From Mariprofundus aestuarium (GTDB taxonomy: Bacteria; Pseudomonadota; Zetaproteobacteria; Mariprofundales; Mariprofundaceae): a stretch of DNA of 64,000 nt. The notes below the pieces were generated by a model. The model worked only from the letters and a program-made list of their open reading frames with translations. It did no database searches and was not told where the DNA came from. Every line of letters starts with the position of its first letter. Within the stretch, counting starts at the first letter, position 1. The stretch spans positions 1,791,001 to 1,855,000 of the forward strand of contig NZ_CP018799.1 in NCBI RefSeq assembly GCF_002795805.1. The letters run 5' to 3'. Shown one piece after another: positions 62,525 through 64,000 of the stretch. Position numbers and translations under genes: made by a program.

Positions 62525-63464
62525 AGTGAACTGCGCCTCCATTGATATCGGCTCCAACACCTTTCGTCTGCTCATTGCCAAGCCATCAGATGGCCCTCTG
62601 CCCTGGCAACGGATCGATTATGCCCACCGCATCACCCGCCTGGGTGAAGGACTGCATCACACAGGACGCCTCTCAGAAGCGGGCATGGATCGCGCCCTGA
62701 CAACTTTCAGCGAGTTTGCCTCTCTGCTAAGCAAACACGATGTCTCAGCAGAGCACACCTTTGCCGCTGCCACCGCCGCTATGCGTGATGCTGAAAACGG
62801 CCAGGCATTTGCTGAACGTGTAAAAGCTGAAGCCGGTATTCATATCCGGATTATCAGCGGTGTCGATGAAGCTCGCATGTCACTCAATGGTGCCTGCTCT
62901 GTCCTCAACAACGCTACACAAGAGGATATGATGCTCTTTGATATCGGTGGTGGCAGCACCGAATTCATCCGCGCCCGAGATAAAAATCGCATTGATGATA
63001 TCAGCCGCAAACTCGGCGTGGTTCGACTGGTTGAAGCACACCTGCACTCCGATCCGCCATCAGAGCATGATTACAACGCCCTTAAAGCGGCCGCCAACGA
63101 ACATCTGCAGAGTGTTGAAGGCCACTGGCCTGACCATCGCGTCCCAAAGCATCTGGTCGGCACAGCAGGCACAGTCACCACACTGGCTGCAGCAGCACTT
63201 GATCTATATCCCTATGATGCCGAGACGATCAACAACTACCGCATGAGCAGAGCCGACTTCTCCGCCCTTCGTGATCGTCTGCTCTCCATGACTCACGAAC
63301 AGCGCCAGAAGATTCGCACCATCGAACCAGGCCGAGCCGACCTGATCATTGCCGGCCTGGCCATTGTTGATGCAGTCATGCAACGCTGGCATTACGATGA
63401 ATTAATCACTGTAGACGCAGGCCTTCTTGAAGGCCTTTGGCTTCAGGTCGCCAACAAGGCTTAG
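62514..63464 (+). CDS. Ppx/GppA phosphatase family protein, short form
   Basis: A 316-residue ASKHA phosphatase: SIDIGSNTFRLLIAKPSDGP, AATAAMRDAENGQAFA, ISGVDEARMSLNGA, LFDIGGGSTEFIR, LVGTAGTVTTLAAAAL and GRADLIIAGLAIVDAVMQRW. It lacks the C-terminal HD-like domain of the 517-residue ppx at 26426. Short forms can be exopolyphosphatase or pppGpp phosphatase; I cannot decide. ATG 62514 gives the core start; ATG 62490 is the alternative. It overlaps the gamma carbonic anhydrase by 11 bases. Confidence 0.85.
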   Translation: MTAEVNCASIDIGSNTFRLLIAKPSDGPLPWQRIDYAHRITRLGEGLHHTGRLSEAGMDRALTTFSEFASLLSKHDVSAEHTFAAATAAMRDAENGQAFAERVKAEAGIHIRIISGVDEARMSLNGACSVLNNATQEDMMLFDIGGGSTEFIRARDKNRIDDISRKLGVVRLVEAHLHSDPPSEHDYNALKAAANEHLQSVEGHWPDHRVPKHLVGTAGTVTTLAAAALDLYPYDAETINNYRMSRADFSALRDRLLSMTHEQRQKIRTIEPGRADLIIAGLAIVDAVMQRWHYDELITVDAGLLEGLWLQVANKA

Positions 63465-63689
63465 ATACCTTCTTTTTCACCAAGAAGAGGTTTTCGCGAA
63501 TGCCTGCTACCGACCGTAATCAGCCGTTAACCAACAAGTGATTAATCCAAAAGCATTCTATCAGCTGCCGGTTGGCTTCGGGAAATAGCTGACACTCTGA
63601 AATCATTTAAAGTTAGTTTATAGTGCGGCCACTTTGTGGGAAATCCACGCAGATGCACAACCAAGTTTGCAGTTAAGGGAAGCTTATTA

Positions 63690-64000
63690 ATGACAGATTC
63701 AAGAGCACTTGCTACATCCAGCGAAGGCTGGGTGATTGAAATCATGGATGCATACCAGGATGCCAAAGCAGCCATTCCATTTGCTGAGGCTGCAGGTAAA
63801 ACGATGTCAGAAGCAGATCTGTTTCACATGGCGCCACTGGTCTGCGTCAAATTTCGCAATCTTTTAGGTTCCGAAGAGAGCCTGACAAATGCACGGAACG
63901 CTGCCATCGGCAGCTATATCGCCAATCAGGAAGCGGGTAATAGAAACCTCAACGATCCGATCATGGCATTTTCCTTCTGTTATATTCTTGCCCATTACGG
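63690..64000 (+). CDS. Unrecognised protein, 5' part only
   Basis: Reading from ATG 63690 (AGGGA upstream) the frame stays open to the window edge for 103 codons. The product begins MTDSRALATSSEGWVIEIMD and contains AKAAIPFAEAAGKTMSEADL and CVKFRNLLGSEESL, then FSFCYILAHYG. It is mostly helical with a mildly hydrophobic end, and has no signal peptide. I do not recognise a family. Codon use matches neighbouring genes, supporting a real gene. Confidence 0.6.
   Translation, partial: MTDSRALATSSEGWVIEIMDAYQDAKAAIPFAEAAGKTMSEADLFHMAPLVCVKFRNLLGSEESLTNARNAAIGSYIANQEAGNRNLNDPIMAFSFCYILAHY

Noticed and set aside
1-64000. CRISPR arrays, rRNA genes and complete tRNA genes.
   Set aside because: I saw no regularly spaced repeat-spacer array, no rRNA-like sequence and no full cloverleaf; only the 24-nt tRNA 3' fragment near 49700.

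Overview
The window reads as chromosome of a Gram-negative, probably autotrophic proteobacterium. Evidence: periplasmic DsbC, outer-membrane porins, SPOR and M23 envelope proteins, a 2-oxoglutarate dehydrogenase E1/E2 pair, a delta-class plus a gamma-class carbonic anhydrase, and a very large phosphate/polyphosphate gene set. A marine Fe(II)-oxidising zetaproteobacterium (Mariprofundus-like) is my best guess. That is inference from gene content; no rRNA or complete tRNA is present to confirm it.

Layout. 1-3.8 kb: ssb (cut by the window edge), dsbC, a thioredoxin-like protein, a class II aldolase/SirB2 pair, and a secreted delta carbonic anhydrase. 3.9-5.8 kb: a 46-aa membrane peptide and a haem-sensor diguanylate cyclase. 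5.8-30.5 kb is a phosphate island: cNMP-domain protein-phoB-phoR, two paralogous porins, pstSCAB-phoU, pit with its DUF47 partner, two Na/Pi cotransporters each followed by a small coiled-coil protein, three PPK2 paralogs, ppx, ppk1 and a 55-aa protein. At least five intergenic regions in it carry 11-bp-spaced TGTCA-type repeats (Pho boxes), so much of the island is probably one PhoB regulon: uptake across the outer membrane (porins), high-affinity (Pst) and low-affinity or Na-coupled (Pit, NptA) import, then storage and turnover as polyphosphate (PPK1, PPK2, Ppx). 30.5-41.4 kb: a long co-directional housekeeping run (xseA, M23 peptidase, receiver domain, SPOR, gamma-glutamyltransferase, folK, deoxynucleoside kinase, GDPD, panBCD, FAD oxidoreductase, 3D-domain lipoprotein).

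41.4-50 kb is an accessory zone: a structured element with a strong terminator, a small two-CW-type Cys-rich protein, a membrane diguanylate cyclase between two 88-bp direct repeats, a broken PAS/histidine-kinase/receiver hybrid, and a compact integrative element (ribbon-helix-helix-like protein, Rep-like initiator, two tiny ORFs, large serine recombinase). The recombinase reading frame ends inside a 24-nt copy of a tRNA(Asn)-like 3' end. 50-64 kb returns to housekeeping: htpG, a cNMP-domain protein, sucAB, a YdcF/CBS/P-II-like/DUF1538/DUF1538 operon, argC, a coiled-coil membrane protein, a gamma carbonic anhydrase, a second Ppx/GppA, and the start of an unknown gene.

Caution: phoR, the hybrid kinase, the deoxyinosine glycosylase and htpG are each broken by one- or two-base shifts, and the folK end and one DUF1538 start fit the same pattern. 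Nearly all are explained by loss of one base, mostly in a short homopolymer, which looks like assembly error as much as gene decay.
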